Shown: piece after piece, positions 34,985 through 46,718 of the stretch | How positions within the stretch are numbered: position 1 is the stretch's first letter | Layout: each line of letters starts with the position of its first letter | Source of the DNA: Erigeron canadensis | Taxonomy: Eukaryota; Streptophyta; Magnoliopsida; Asterales; Asteraceae | Assembly: GCF_010389155.1 (NCBI RefSeq) | Contig: NC_057763.1 | Coordinates: forward strand, 10,230,649-10,294,648 | Length of the DNA stretch: 64,000 nucleotides | Reading direction: 5' to 3' | Translations under genes and position numbers: made by a program | Notes under the pieces: model-generated | What the model saw: only the letters and a program-made list of their open reading frames with translations | Told to the model about the DNA's origin: nothing | The model's database searches: none

Positions 34985-35827
34985 TTGATAAGGTAAGGTA
35001 TAAATCTCACTTAAAGAAAGAATTTGAATTGGACTGGAAGGAGAAGAATAATGGGAAACATGTAACAAAGAGTTTCCTAAAAATAAGACTGGGCCTTGGG
35101 ATGTTCCCCTAGCCGATTCCTTGGCCATATCCCCAGCCGATATGCCAGCCGATATACCAGCCACCTTCCCGAGCCATATCCCCAGCCGATATGCCAGCCA
35201 ATTGCCAGCCGCTTCCCAACATACTCCTAATCGACAAAACCAAACATTCTTAAAGATTTTCTTAACAACTTCCTCAAGGACTTCCTTCGGAGCTTCCCTT
35301 GCTTTGCCCTTGGGAATGACTCTCCTCAACCCTTTGGAACTCCTTTAGGAATAAGTCTTCCCATTCTATTAAGAAAGAGAAATCTATATTCATTTTCTCT
35401 AATTGGACAAGATATAGACAGAATATAAAAAGTATTATCGGGAATATTCTATTTATTCATCGTACTGACATTTCAGATTGGATGCCTATATATACATCCA
35501 ATCATCATATGTCAGCATATTGAATTCAATACAACTTTACACACAATCATATTCGTACAATACCCATATATTCATTACAACATTCTCTGCATATCTGCAG
35601 TACATTTAATCATCAGAATATACGCATTTACCATCATCAATCAATCATCACATATAATCATATTACATTCATATCCTCCATAGATCGATACATCTCTATC
35701 GGAAAATCATCATACACCTTAGATTCGCCAAGAATTTAGTAGGTTTGCACTACTTTGTAGGAGATCTTGATGATTTTCTTGGTTAAACTCACCTTGTGAT
35801 TGAGCTCCTCATTTTCATGCTCAAACA
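34985..35827 (+). repeat. Possible 3' LTR of gypsy G1 (boundaries uncertain)
   Basis: Starts TGATAAGG after the purine-rich CTAGGGGACT and could end at CAAACA near 35827. A TATA-like CTATATATAC lies near 35486. Near 35105-35215 repeats of CCAGCCGATAT-type units are arranged irregularly. The matching 5' LTR is not in the window, so the call rests on position and promoter-like content only. Confidence 0.3.
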
Positions 35828-36206
35828 TTTTGATAAGAGTCACTTTGGGTAAACGACCCATATGGTTGTGTAAATGAACGTTAAATCAAATATATGTTGT
35901 AACTATGTTTGAAAATGTGTCAATACTGGTTTTTATCTCAGGAAATGATGATTATGAAGTTTGGTTTTGAAATTGGAAAGTTGTAAGTTTGATCAAATCT
36001 TAAAATGAAGTTGTGATGTTGCTGATCTGGTGCCCACTACAGAGTAGTGGGGATAAGCCCTCCCACTGCGGCACAGTGGAAATCCTCGAACATGTTTAGT
36101 GTTTGGTTCCCACTGCGGCGCAGTGGGGAATGCAACCTCCCACTGCGGCGCAGTGGGGTACTTTAAAAAAATTTCTTATCTCTTTTAAATTGAGTAGTGC
36201 GTTTCA
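35828..36206 (+). repeat. Possible 5' LTR end of gypsy G2 with GC-rich palindromes
   Basis: Ends at TTTCA, two bases before a primer site. It contains four related hairpin sequences with arms CCCACT/AGTGGG around 36032-36056, 36061-36081, 36109-36128 and 36142-36161. The left boundary cannot be fixed without the partner LTR. Confidence 0.4.
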
Positions 36207-36208
36207 AG

Positions 36209-36221
36209 TGGTACCAGAGCC
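36209..36221 (+). other. Primer-binding site of gypsy G2, one mismatch from the initiator Met type
   Basis: TGGTACCAGAGCC differs by one base from TGGTATCAGAGCC. It lies about 310 bases before the gag region. Confidence 0.7.
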
Positions 36222-36534
36222 AAGGTTTAAGGGATTTAGGTATTCCCTTGTTTAGAGAGTGCCTAGACTTAAACCTTAGACGAGACTCGACCTTAGGTGT
36301 TCGAAAATTTTATATGGGACCCAAAAGAGTGTTTGATGATGTTAGTTTATAAACCTGCTAGTATTAAAGAACAATAAGAAGCCGGCCTTATTGTGGTTGA
36401 AGTACTAACAACTTTATAAACCAACCGCATCAAACTTTGGAACGGTCTAGCATAAAGTTATAGGTGTTGGCTTATAGTTCGTAGAATAGAGGTAGGTTAT
36501 GTGTTTGAATCAGTTTATCTACTCTTATTATAGC

Positions 36535-39285
36535 ATGGAATAACAACACAATCACGAAGAAACCAAACATAATAGGAGAAACGAAGAGGAAGTCCTCTTT
36601 CCCGAGGGTAGCATGGACATCTCGGATCAAATAGGGAGAGCACTAGAAAAATATACTCCTCTACTAGTTAAGAAGTTGAATGACACAATGGAAGGTGCTA
36701 TGAATAATCACATAGCCCAAATGATCCGAGATGAAGTGGCAGTGAATGTTCAAAGGGAGTTTGAAAAGAGGGATAGCAAGGGTAAGGGCAAAAAGGAGGA
36801 GGAAGAGAAAGAGGTGGAAGTGACGGGGAAAAATTTGACAATAAGAAGTTTACTTTCAAGGATTTTGATGTGTGTCACCCTCCCGAATATCACAGTGATT
36901 GTAACCCCATTGTATGCACTAGATGGGTGTCGAAAACTGTGGGGTCTTTTCGTACGAGCCAATGCCCTAAAGATCTCAAGGTAGTGTTTACCGTGAGTAT
37001 GCTCCAAGACAAGGCAAAAAGATGGTGGGATAATTTGTTGATAGTTAAAAAGGGAGCTTTGGACAATGTTGATTGGCCCGAGTTTAAAACCATGTTTTAC
37101 AAAGAATTTAGATCAGAGGCGGAGGTGACTAGATTAAGGAGTGAATTCCTTAATGATTCTGAAGGAATTCTTAGTTTGATGGAATTTTGTGCTCAATTCC
37201 TTGACAAGGCACAATTCTATCCAGAATTCCTAGAGAATGAACAATTGTTGAAGGAACAATTTTACTTGAAGTTAAACAAGAGTTTAAGGGAGAAAATCAG
37301 TTTGCGCCAAATGGAGTCCTTTTCCATGTTGTGCGATGTGGTCCGAGATTATGAGATCGAACAATCAAGGGTTGATGACAGTGATCTAGAGAAAGTATGA
37401 TGGAGATAACTCTCCAAACAAAAGATTCAAACAAGATGGTGGCTCCGGTAGTAGTGCCGCATGAAGAAATGCTCCTTTTTGTAAAAGTTGTAAGAAAAGT
37501 CATACTGGTTCTTGTAGGTCAATGGAGAAAGCATGCTACAATTGTGGGAAACCAGGCCATATGAGCCGGGATTGTAAGGCAAGGCCCATTAAACCCGTCA
37601 TTTGTTTTAAGTTCTTTGAATAAGGTCATAGGAAATGTTCATGTCCTAAATTGACCGAGGAAGAGAGACAAAAGGAGAGGAGGAGAGAAGCAGAATTAAG
37701 GAATGCTCAGACTCATGGAAACCAACAGGGAAGATCCTTTCAACTTACTGTGGAGCAAGCTAAGAATGTCGATGATGTTGTCACAGGTACATTTCTTGTA
37801 TATAATGTGCCTATGCGAATTCTTTTTGATTCAGGGGCGAATAGATCTTTTGTTGCAACTAGGATGATTCATGTTATTCCGATGTCTAAGTCGAGTTTAG
37901 ATAGTACATTACAAGTTGAATTCGGAAATGGTAGGACAAAGATAGTAAAAGATGTGTATAAAAATTGTGAAATCAAGATCACTACGGACCTTTCAAGCCA
38001 ACTTAATTCCTTCTCCAATAGGATAATTTGATATAATCTTGGGTATGGATTGGTTAAGCTCTTGTAATGCCAAAATCGCGTGTGACGAAAAAGCAATCTA
38101 TTTGAAGACTTCTAAGGGTGAAGACTTGGTAGTATACGATGATAGAAATGAGCGTCCTATATCCATTTGTACTTTTTCTCGTGCCCAACGTTACTTGTCT
38201 CATGGATGTCACGCTTATCTTGCTGACATCGTTGATGTTGAGAAGAAACCTTTATCCATTGAGGACATTCCAATTGTTTGTGAATTTGCCGATGTCTTTC
38301 CCGAAGATTTGCCGGGTATTCCTCCCGAACGGAAAGTTGAGTTTTCTATTGATCTTATTCCGGTGGCTATCCCCATTGCTAAATCTCCCTATCGTTTAGC
38401 TCCATCGGAAATGCAAGAAATGATGAAGCAACTCCAAGAATTGCTTGAAAAAGGGTTCATTCGCCCTAGTAATTCTCCTTGGGGTGCACCTATTCTCTTT
38501 GTTAAAAAGAAAGATGGAAGTATGTGCATGCGTATCGATTATCGGGAACTTAACAAAGTAACTATCAAGAATAAATACCCATTGCCGAGAATCGATGATA
38601 TAATTTGACCAACTTCAAGGAGCTTCGTATTTTTCCAAGATAGATCTTTGTTCGGGCTATTATCAACTCAAAGTGCGTGATGAAGATATCCCTAAAACCG
38701 CTTTCCATACTCGCTATGGTAATTTTGAATTTGTTATCATGCCTTTTGGTCTCACAAATGCTCCCGCGGCTTTCATGGACCTCATGAACCGCGTTTGTCA
38801 TCCCATGCTTGATAAATCAGTGATCGTTTTCATTGACGATATTCTCATCTATTCTAATAGCTCATCCGATCATGAAGTTCATTTACGTGAAGTATTAGAG
38901 ACGTTGCGCAAAGAGAAGCTTTATGCCAAATTTACGAAATGTGAATTTTGGCTAAGAGAAGTACAATTCCTTGGTCATGTTGTTAATAATGAAGGAATTA
39001 AGGTAGACCCGGCCAAGATAAGCGCGGTGATGAAATGGGAGCAACCAAAGAACCCATCGAAGATTCGAAGTTTTCTTGGTCTAGCGGGTTATTACCGTCG
39101 TTTTATCCAAGATTTTTCTCCAAGATAGCCTCACCATTGACGAATTTGATCCGGAGGAACATCAAGTTTGAATGGGGAAATGAACAAGAAGTTGCATTTC
39201 TACAATTACGAGAAAATTTGAGTCAAGGCCCGGTACGTGTTCTACCCGATGGTGTGGAAGACATGACCGTGTATTGCGATGCATC
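36535..39285 (+). pseudogene. Ty3/gypsy G2 gag-pol remnant: gag, CCHC, protease, RT; truncated by C3
   Basis: A decayed polyprotein. The likely ATG at 36535 meets a TAA two codons later; the readable part starts at 36613. The Gag domain (WWDNL near 37023) shifts frame near 36850. A CCHC knuckle lies at 37534-37575 and a second, damaged one near 37600. The protease shows LFDSGANRSFV near 37828. RT is readable at 38039-38608 and 38673-39128, with FIDDILIYS near 38836, and shifts near 38605 and 39118. RNase H begins (VYCDAS, about 39270) and is cut at 39285 by the LTR of C3. The order and motifs resemble the Tekay/Del type from memory, but no integrase or chromodomain is available to confirm it. 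Confidence 0.85.
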
Positions 39286-39564
39286 TGTTAGAAATATAAT
39301 TTCTAGTAGTTGATTTGAATGTTTATAATATTTTGTACTTATTTGTATTTCTCATAAGTATGGAAGGGGGACTAGTGTAAATTGTATAGGAAGTATATAA
39401 AGCCCCTTCCGTAGCTTTCAATTGTAACTTTGAACACATTTTCATGCTATCCAATCTTTCTACACTCTTACTTTTCTCTCTTGGCACATACACACACTAA
39501 CACACACACAACCTCCATTAACATACACTAAAACACATAGTAAAGCTCAATTACATAAATTACA
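39286..39564 (+). repeat. 5' LTR of C3 (279 bp)
   Basis: TGTTAGAAATAT to AATTACA, beginning exactly where G2 RNase H coding stops. TATATAAA lies at 39394-39401. It is short for a Sirevirus but starts like the C4 LTR (TGTTAGAAAT). Confidence 0.85.
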
Positions 39565-39566
39565 TT

Positions 39567-39578
39567 TGGTATCAGAGC
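39567..39578 (+). other. Primer-binding site of C3
   Basis: TGGTATCAGAGC two bases after the LTR, initiator tRNA-Met type. Confidence 0.92.
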
Positions 39579-40505
39579 AAAATCAGTCAATCTGAACGAT
39601 GCAGTGTCAAAATAGAAGCTGAATTTGTTCTTAATTTTGGTGTTTTTGAGCTGTTCATAAACTTGTTGTTTTGCCGAGAATACTGTTTGATTAATTTCAG
39701 CAAAACTAGTGTGTTTTTCTTCCAAGTTTGTTCACGATCATCTAGGATTTTTCTTAGCATCATTTCTGTATCAAAATTAGAGTTTAATTCAATCACAAAG
39801 TTAGATTTGATCTAAGCTTGGCAAAAGCATAGATTAGTGGGTTTGAATTCTGGTTGATTTTAGAGTTTAATTTGTTTAAGGATTTGTTCGCACTTAGATT
39901 TTGAACATTTTAGTACAAATTTGAAGCTGTAAATCTCAGTATTGAAAAAGAAAATGGAGATTTACAGTGTGCTCGGCATTTGAAGGGTTGCTAGACGAAG
40001 AAGACGACTGAAATTCGACTATCTTGTCATTTTGTGATATCTGGTGTTTGCAGAGGTTGTTGATCTTGATTTGTTCTCTTTGCATAGCTTCTTGCTCGAG
40101 AAAACTAAGCATAAAACAAAGAGTGCAGAAATTGTTTTATTTGCAGAGTTGTTAACTCGACAAATAATTGAGATTATACCTCTTTGATTTCTTGGTCGAG
40201 TGTTAGAAAAAATTGTTCAGTTTGCAGAGATATTATCTCGGCAAACAAGTGAAGTTGAATCATTTGGTTAAGTGTTGGTGATATGTTAGTGATTGTACTA
40301 GTTGCCAAAGTACAACCTCGGTACTTAGTTAAAGTTGACATTGATCAAAACACTTAGTTCATATACCGAGATATTTGCTCGACATCCTTCACAACTCTAC
40401 TTGTGTCAAAGACAACTTCTTCTATTTGCCGAAGTCTAAGCTCGACATTCAAAAATCCAGTTTCCAAATCTTAAAACTTCTTGTTTTGTCTTCAATTTTT
40501 TTCCT
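39579..40505 (+). repeat. Long leader of C3 with degenerate TTTGCAGAG / CTCGACA repeats
   Basis: 930 bases without coding potential. From about 40040 to 40460 at least five degenerate units occur, each with a GCAGAG, GCCAAAG or GCCGAAG motif, about 10-15 bases, then CTCGACA or CTCGG. The spacing is irregular. Confidence 0.6.
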
Positions 40506-43500
40506 ATGGCTGCAAGAGAGGCTCTGGCTCTTGGTTTAGATGGAAGACCTCCTGTGTTGTTTAGAGGATCTTACCCTCTATGGAAGAAGAGATTTTTGAA
40601 TTGGATTGATCGGCAAAAGAATGCCAAGAATATCAGAAAGTCTTTGAAAGATGGTCCTGAAATTCCCAAAAACCCTGTCAACAATGAACCACTTCCAGAA
40701 GAAAGCTGGAATGCTGAGGAGAAAAATCGTGTTGAAGCTGATCAAATGTCTATTGCTTATCTCTATCAAGCACTCCTAGATGATATATATTGCAATGTAG
40801 ACTCATGAGACTGGAAAAGAGATTTGGGATGAGGTTGAGAAACAAATGGAAGGTTCTGATGTTTCTAACACTATAAGGTTGTCAACTATTCTGAACATAT
40901 ATGAAACCTTCAAACAGCAAAAAAGAAAACCTCTCAATGATGTGTACATCAGATTTTGCAATATAATCAATGAACTGAGGAAAAATGATGTCAAAAGGAC
41001 AAACATGGAGCTGAATACCAAGTTCATCAATAATCTTGAAGAAGAGTGGCAAGTGTATGGAACTCAACTGAATCAACAAGCTGACTTTGGAAACTTGACA
41101 ATTCATACTTTGTTTGAGAAACTAACATTGAACACTGATCAAGTTCTAAAGACTCAAAAGATGAAAGAGGAAACTGTTCATTTTGATCCACTGGCTCTTG
41201 TTGCTGAAAAGAAGTCTTCTAGAGGTTCAAGGAAAAACAGAATTCAACTTGAAACCGATTCGGAGGTGAGTGATGTAAGTGATCCAGAACTAGATGAAAA
41301 GGATCTTGAGATGTATAAAGAGTTGGCTTACTTCACCAAAGCTTTCAAGAAGAAATTCTTCAAAAAGAAACCTACCAACAATCAGCTTCAGTCTTCCTCA
41401 GTTTCATCATATGCCAAGAATTCAAGTGTTCCTAAGTTTGAGACTTTCAAGGAACCAGTTGGAGAAAAGAAGTTTGAAAGTGAGAAAAGGTTTGAGAGGA
41501 AAGTCTTGGAGAAGAAAAATGGAGAGAGAAAATGCTATAACTGTGGAATTCTTGGTCATATTGCCACAAAGTGTACCAAACCTCGAAAGAAGAATTCAGA
41601 GTACTACAAGTACAAACTCATGTTGGCAAAGCAAGAAGAGAGTGGAATTGCCCTTTTAGCTGAAGAGGACAAGTGGCTTCACCTCACTGATGATGAGACT
41701 GATGAATTGACAGCCAATGTGTGCTTCATGACAAAGATCAAGAAGTCAAAGGAGCTAGATGATGAAGGTGCAGATTCTACTGAAGAGGATGATGAGGTAA
41801 TCACAATTCCCAAGAAACTGTTAGGTTTTTACATGTATAAAAGTGAAGCAGCTATTCTAGAAGGTAAAAAGAAAAACAAAGAGATTTCAAAAATAAACAA
41901 TGATTTGAAAGAAAAAGACCAAATTTTGCTCAATTTTCAAGATAAGTTTGATATTCTTTAAAAAGAATTTGACAATTTGAAATCTGAAAAAGTTGCAGTC
42001 ACTTTTACTCCAAATTCGAAGCTTCATCTTGAGAAACAAGAACTTGAAACCAAAGTTCTTGAATTAAACAAGCTCATGACACAACTAGAAGTTGAAAAGA
42101 CCAATGAGATGCTTCGGGCAAATGGTTTGGCAGAGGACATAAAGTCATTAAATGTCAAACTGAATGAGTCTACCCCTGAGTTGAAAGAATCGGAAGATCA
42201 AATTTCTAATTTAAAATATGATTGTTGTATAAAAGATTCTCTTTATCAACAACTTGAAAAGACAAATGAAGAACTCAAAGCTGAAATAGATTTTTATCAA
42301 GAAAAGTTGTATAAGATAAATCGAACTTATCAACAAATCTATTTGAATAGGCCAAGAAATTCAAAAACTCAATTCAACTCCGGGTTAGGGTATGTCAATC
42401 CAGAACATTTGCTCAAAGCACAAGAAGAGGTTCCTTCACTGTATAAAGAATCTCATATGAAAAGTGGGATGACCGACCAATTTGTGAGACCAAGTCATGG
42501 TGATGTTGAGGAAGAAGATTTTCTAAAGAAGGGTGCAAATGTTTACTTCAATTATGAATTAATTGATGAGTCATTTGATTTTTTAACTCGCCCTGTGTGT
42601 CAAAGTAATAAGAATAATCATGAGGTAGAGGTTCCTGAAATACTTAGAGTGTTTTCAGGAAAAACCTTTGGATGATTCAACTTCATTTCCAAAACCTAAA
42701 ATTGTCAGACCTTATATACCACAAAGTGTTTTGGAAAAAGAAATTGATGATTTGAAAAAGTCTCTTGATGAAAAACATGCACTCATAGAAAATCTTAAGA
42801 CTCAAACTCACTGTGATAACAAAAGAAACCCATCCAAGACAAATACTTCAATCTGTGACCAACCGGGATGTTCTGTTTGTGAAATCATGAATGAACCTGA
42901 GCAAAACAATTCTGAAAACATGAAAACTTCAAATCAGTCTACTTGTTCTATCTGTGAAATTTTGAATACATCTGTTCAAACTGATCTTGAAGTTGTAAAT
43001 GTTTCTGTTCAAACTGACTGTGCTCAAGATGAATGTGATGTTGTTTCTGTTGATCCAACTGATATCTATTTTGATACATCAATTCCTAAATTTTCAGAGG
43101 ACACTCAAACATACTTTAATGAATTTAATGATGTCATCAAAAAGTTCGAAAAGGAAAAGGATCAACGAATAAAAGTGGTTGAGGAACTCAACAAAGTCAA
43201 AGTGGAACTAACTTTGACGAACTTGAAACTTCAATCATTTTTGGACAAAGAAAAAGCATCACAATCATTTAAGCAAAGTTCAAGTCCGAAAAATTTGACT
43301 GAAACAAGTGTGAAATTGGAAACAGAGTATCATACTCGTCAGCACATACCCAACAAGGTAAGAAGACAAAACCAAAAGTCACAAAAGTTTTTCAAGTTGT
43401 CAAGACCCCTGATGACTCAAAACCAACCAAAGTCAAAAATGAAACTAAGTCATCAAGAGATGTGAAACCTCACAAGTGTTCAAAGACGGTGAAGAATGAA

Positions 43501-43941
43501 TTATTAGGTAACAAACAACCAAAGACTAGCAAAACATCTAGTACTCCTAGGAAGCCTCAAACAACCTTTAAGTCCACGTTGAAGGTACTTAGAGACAAAA
43601 CCTCATGGATTACTAAATATAAAGATCAGTATGGTTGGTTGTCACCTAATAATATTAAGAAAAGTCAAGTGAGCAGTGAAACCATCAAGAAGAATCCTGG
43701 CAAGAATTCAAAGAAAAACTTGTTTTCTAATTTCAAGAATGTTCATGTTTTAGGCGACGTCTGCTTAACTAGTAGCAGTAAATGGATTCCAAAAGATAGA
43801 TTTTTACATGCTTCTAGAAAAATCAAGCTTGATGGCATTTCTACTCAAATCAAACAAGTGTGGATTGTTCATAGATCAAATTCATTAGATAGGGCTAATA
43901 CATCTAGAACTACTCCCGCTTGTATCAAAACTTGTGATTAA
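40506..43941 (+). pseudogene. Copia gag of C3: Gag domain, CCHC knuckle, long coiled-coil tail; stops and frameshifts
   Basis: The ATG at 40506 begins MAAREALALG. The copia Gag domain extends through 41100 with a TGA at 40806. The CCHC knuckle (CYNC...GH...C) is at 41533-41574. The remainder is a very long Glu/Lys-rich coiled-coil region, broken by a TAA at 41959, a shift near 42670 and another near 43460. It also holds repeated SVQTD motifs near 42970-43020. The frame ends at a TAA near 43939 after KQVWIV, the counterpart of KVWVP in CA. The C4 gag is a close relative with the same layout. The extra-long coiled-coil Gag fits the Sirevirus lineage. Confidence 0.85.
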
Positions 43942-44116
43942 ACTTTGTTTGTTTCTGTAATTCGTATGTCCAATTTAAACAATTATGTGTGTTTACTTGT
44001 TAAATCTGAATAAATTCATGTTTGTGTGATCTTGTTTGTATATATGTGTATTTGCATATTGTATCCCTCTCTCACCCGCAAGGACCCAGTATATGTGGGG
44101 ACCTTAACATCATAAC
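43942..44116 (+). other. Gag-pol junction spacer of C3
   Basis: 175 bases with stops in all frames between gag and pol. Pol resumes just after TTTCTGCAT, where CA and C4 have a TGCAG acceptor-like sequence, so the site has probably been lost by a G-to-T change. Confidence 0.5.
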
Positions 44117-45618
44117 TTGTTTCTGCATGAATATCTGATTTGTGTATGGTATGTTGACTTGGGATGTTCTCGTCACATGACTGGAAACAAGTCTCTACTT
44201 TTTAATTTTGTTGAGAAGTTCATGGGAATGGTCAGATTTGGAAATGATCATATTGCCCCTATTCTTGGTTATGGAGACATTGTCAAGAATGGAATTACTA
44301 TCAAGAGAGTTTCCTATGTTGAAGGATTAGGTCACAATCTTTTTTGTGTTGGACAATTTTGTGACAATGATCTTCAACTTCTTTTCAAAAGATATGAATG
44401 CAAAGTTCAAACCGCAGACGGGGTAGATATTCTCATTGGAACAAGGGACAATAATTTGTTCACCATTGATCTGAATAATGTTCCAAATCTAGATTCTGAC
44501 ATTTGCCTTCTTTTGAAAGCCTCTGCACAAAATTCATGGTTATGGCGTCGTCGTTTTTCCCATCTTAACTTTCAAAATATCAATGCTGTAGTGGACAAAC
44601 AACTTGTTGAAGGTCTTCCTGATTACAAGTACGAGAGTGAACATGTTTGTCCAGCTTATGCTATTAGCAAGATGAAGAAGGCATCTCACAAACCAAAGAA
44701 ACATCTGAGTACCGATGGTGCTTTGCATCTTTTACATTTGGATTTGTGTGGACCAATGAAAGTCAAAAGCATTCATGGAAAGAGATACATTCTTGTGATT
44801 GTTGATGATTTTTCTCGTTACACTTGGGTTTTCTTTCTTCATACCAAAAGTGATGCTCCAAAGGAAATCATTGATTTCATCAAACAAACCCAAGTCAATC
44901 TTCAATCCCCAGTTCGAATTGTTTGTTCCGACAATGGCACAGAATTCAAGAATGCAACAATTGATTCTTTCTTTAAATCACAAGGCATTACTCATCAATT
45001 TTCTGCCACAAGAACACCTCAACAAAATGGAGTAGTTGAACATCGAAATCGCACTCTTGTTGAAGCAGCTAGAACAATGCTTGCCTATTCAAAGATACCT
45101 CCAAATCTTTGGGCTGAAGATGTAGCTACTGCTTGTTTCACTCAGAATAGGTTCATTATCAATAACAGATTTGACAGAACTCCATATGAGGTGATCAATA
45201 AAAGAAAACCCAATGTGAACTACTAACACATTATTGGATGTGTTTGTTATGTTCTCAATGGTCGAGACAATTTGGGTAAATTTGAACCGAAAGGTGATTA
45301 GGCATATTTTATTGGTTACTCAAGAGAATCGATTGCATATCGTGTCTACAATCGTTGGACGAAGAAGATAGTTGAGAGTATGAATGTTCGATTTGATGAA
45401 CTCTCTGGAATGGTTCTTGAACAAAACAGTTCAAGACCCGAACTTAATCAACCACAAGCTTCCGCAACTATAATCGCTTCCAATGTAAAATCTCAATTTA
45501 GTACTCCAACAACAGAGGATTTGGATATTTTGTTTGAAGAATTCTACCATGATCATCCAAGAATGTCTGAACCCGGTTTAGATACAAATGCAGTTTCCAG
45601 TACCATGAATACTTCTTC

Positions 45619-45623
45619 AGCAC
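45619..45623 (+). repeat. Target-site duplication AGCAC, left of T
   Basis: AGCAC directly before the left LTR of T, repeated at 47293-47297 right after the right LTR. Joining C3 across T restores a continuous frame with one AGCAC. Confidence 0.92.
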
Positions 45624-46178
45624 TGTTTGATCAAAGAACCGCATGGTCCTCTGATCGAAACAAGGTGAGGGCTTTTAACAGATTCGTTGGCGATTCCCTA
45701 TCGGTGTAAAGCTTGGTGAAGCTTAACGCTACAAGATCGGGTGTATTTGTGTGGGCGATGGAGACGAATCCGTAGAGGAGACGTCCACCTTAGGTGATCG
45801 GGTGAATGACTTAGTATCTCGTAGAAAGAACTTATGCCTATTCGTGAGGGGATACCTCTATTTATAGGACTAACTTACCTTGGGGGACAAGTTATGGTTT
45901 TAGGGGGATACCCTCGTGTTATGTGGATACAAGATATGGTATGACATGTTTATGGGATTTACATGCCATATTATAGATATATTATAATAATAAAAGATAA
46001 GGAAACATACCTTTGCTTTAGGAGGAAAATAATAAGAGATTTCCTTTATATTTGGCGGAGCTCTGATCAGACGGATGAGCTCTGTTTTCCTGAGGTGACA
46101 TCCGTTCTGACGGAGGTGAGCTCCGTAGTTCTGGCAGATTTACCTCCGGAGATAGAGCTCCAGAGGGGTACATCATCA
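45624..46178 (-). repeat. 3' LTR of T (left)
   Basis: Starts TGTTTGATC and ends CATCATCA on the plus strand. The minus-strand TATAAATA lies at 45859-45866. It is about 19 bp shorter than the right copy because of a difference in the GAGCTCCG repeat zone. Confidence 0.88.
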
Positions 46179-46718
46179 CTCCCCTCAGTCTAAAGGGAGA
46201 TTCTATCTGCAGAAGATCGCATTAGACTACTAAAAATAAACAAATAAAAGCTTACCTTCGAAGATTAGAAATTGTCCTCAAATTTGCAGATGTTGAGATT
46301 GTTTTTCCCTTTGCAAGACTATCCCAAAGTATGCACAAGATTCGCCTTGTCGCCAAGACTCCGTCTGTGAAAATTAGCACAAGACGTGTTCTTATTGATC
46401 CTTCTGTCGCCAAGGTTTACCGATTCGTTGGCGATTCCCTATCGGTATAAGGCTTTGTGAAGCTTAACGCCACAAGATCGGAGATTAATTTGTTCATGAT
46501 AACTATCACAGCACATGCCTTGTTGATCTTTGGGTGACAAAGAATCGTCTGTGATAACCTACACAAGACTTCGCCCTGGACAAGGCTTCACCGGTGGCAT
46601 ATATACTAGGGTTTATCTTAATCGACACCGTTGGATTTTATGGGAGTTAATTGTCGGAGATCTAACCCGGCGGTAGAGGTAGGATATGTAGAATATGGTC
46701 CCACGGATGGCGCCAATT
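46179..46718 (-). other. Interior of T with a partial third copy of LTR sequence
   Basis: No coding. Positions about 46424-46486 repeat LTR sequence (CGATTCGTTGGCGATTCCC and onward, compare 46770-46834). The primer-site-like TGGCGCC is at 46708-46714 (palindromic). Confidence 0.7.

Noticed and set aside
34976..35329. 117-codon minus-strand ORF as a gene
   Set aside because: It lies in the presumed G1 LTR and its repeated residues come from the CCAGCCGATAT units; no family resemblance.
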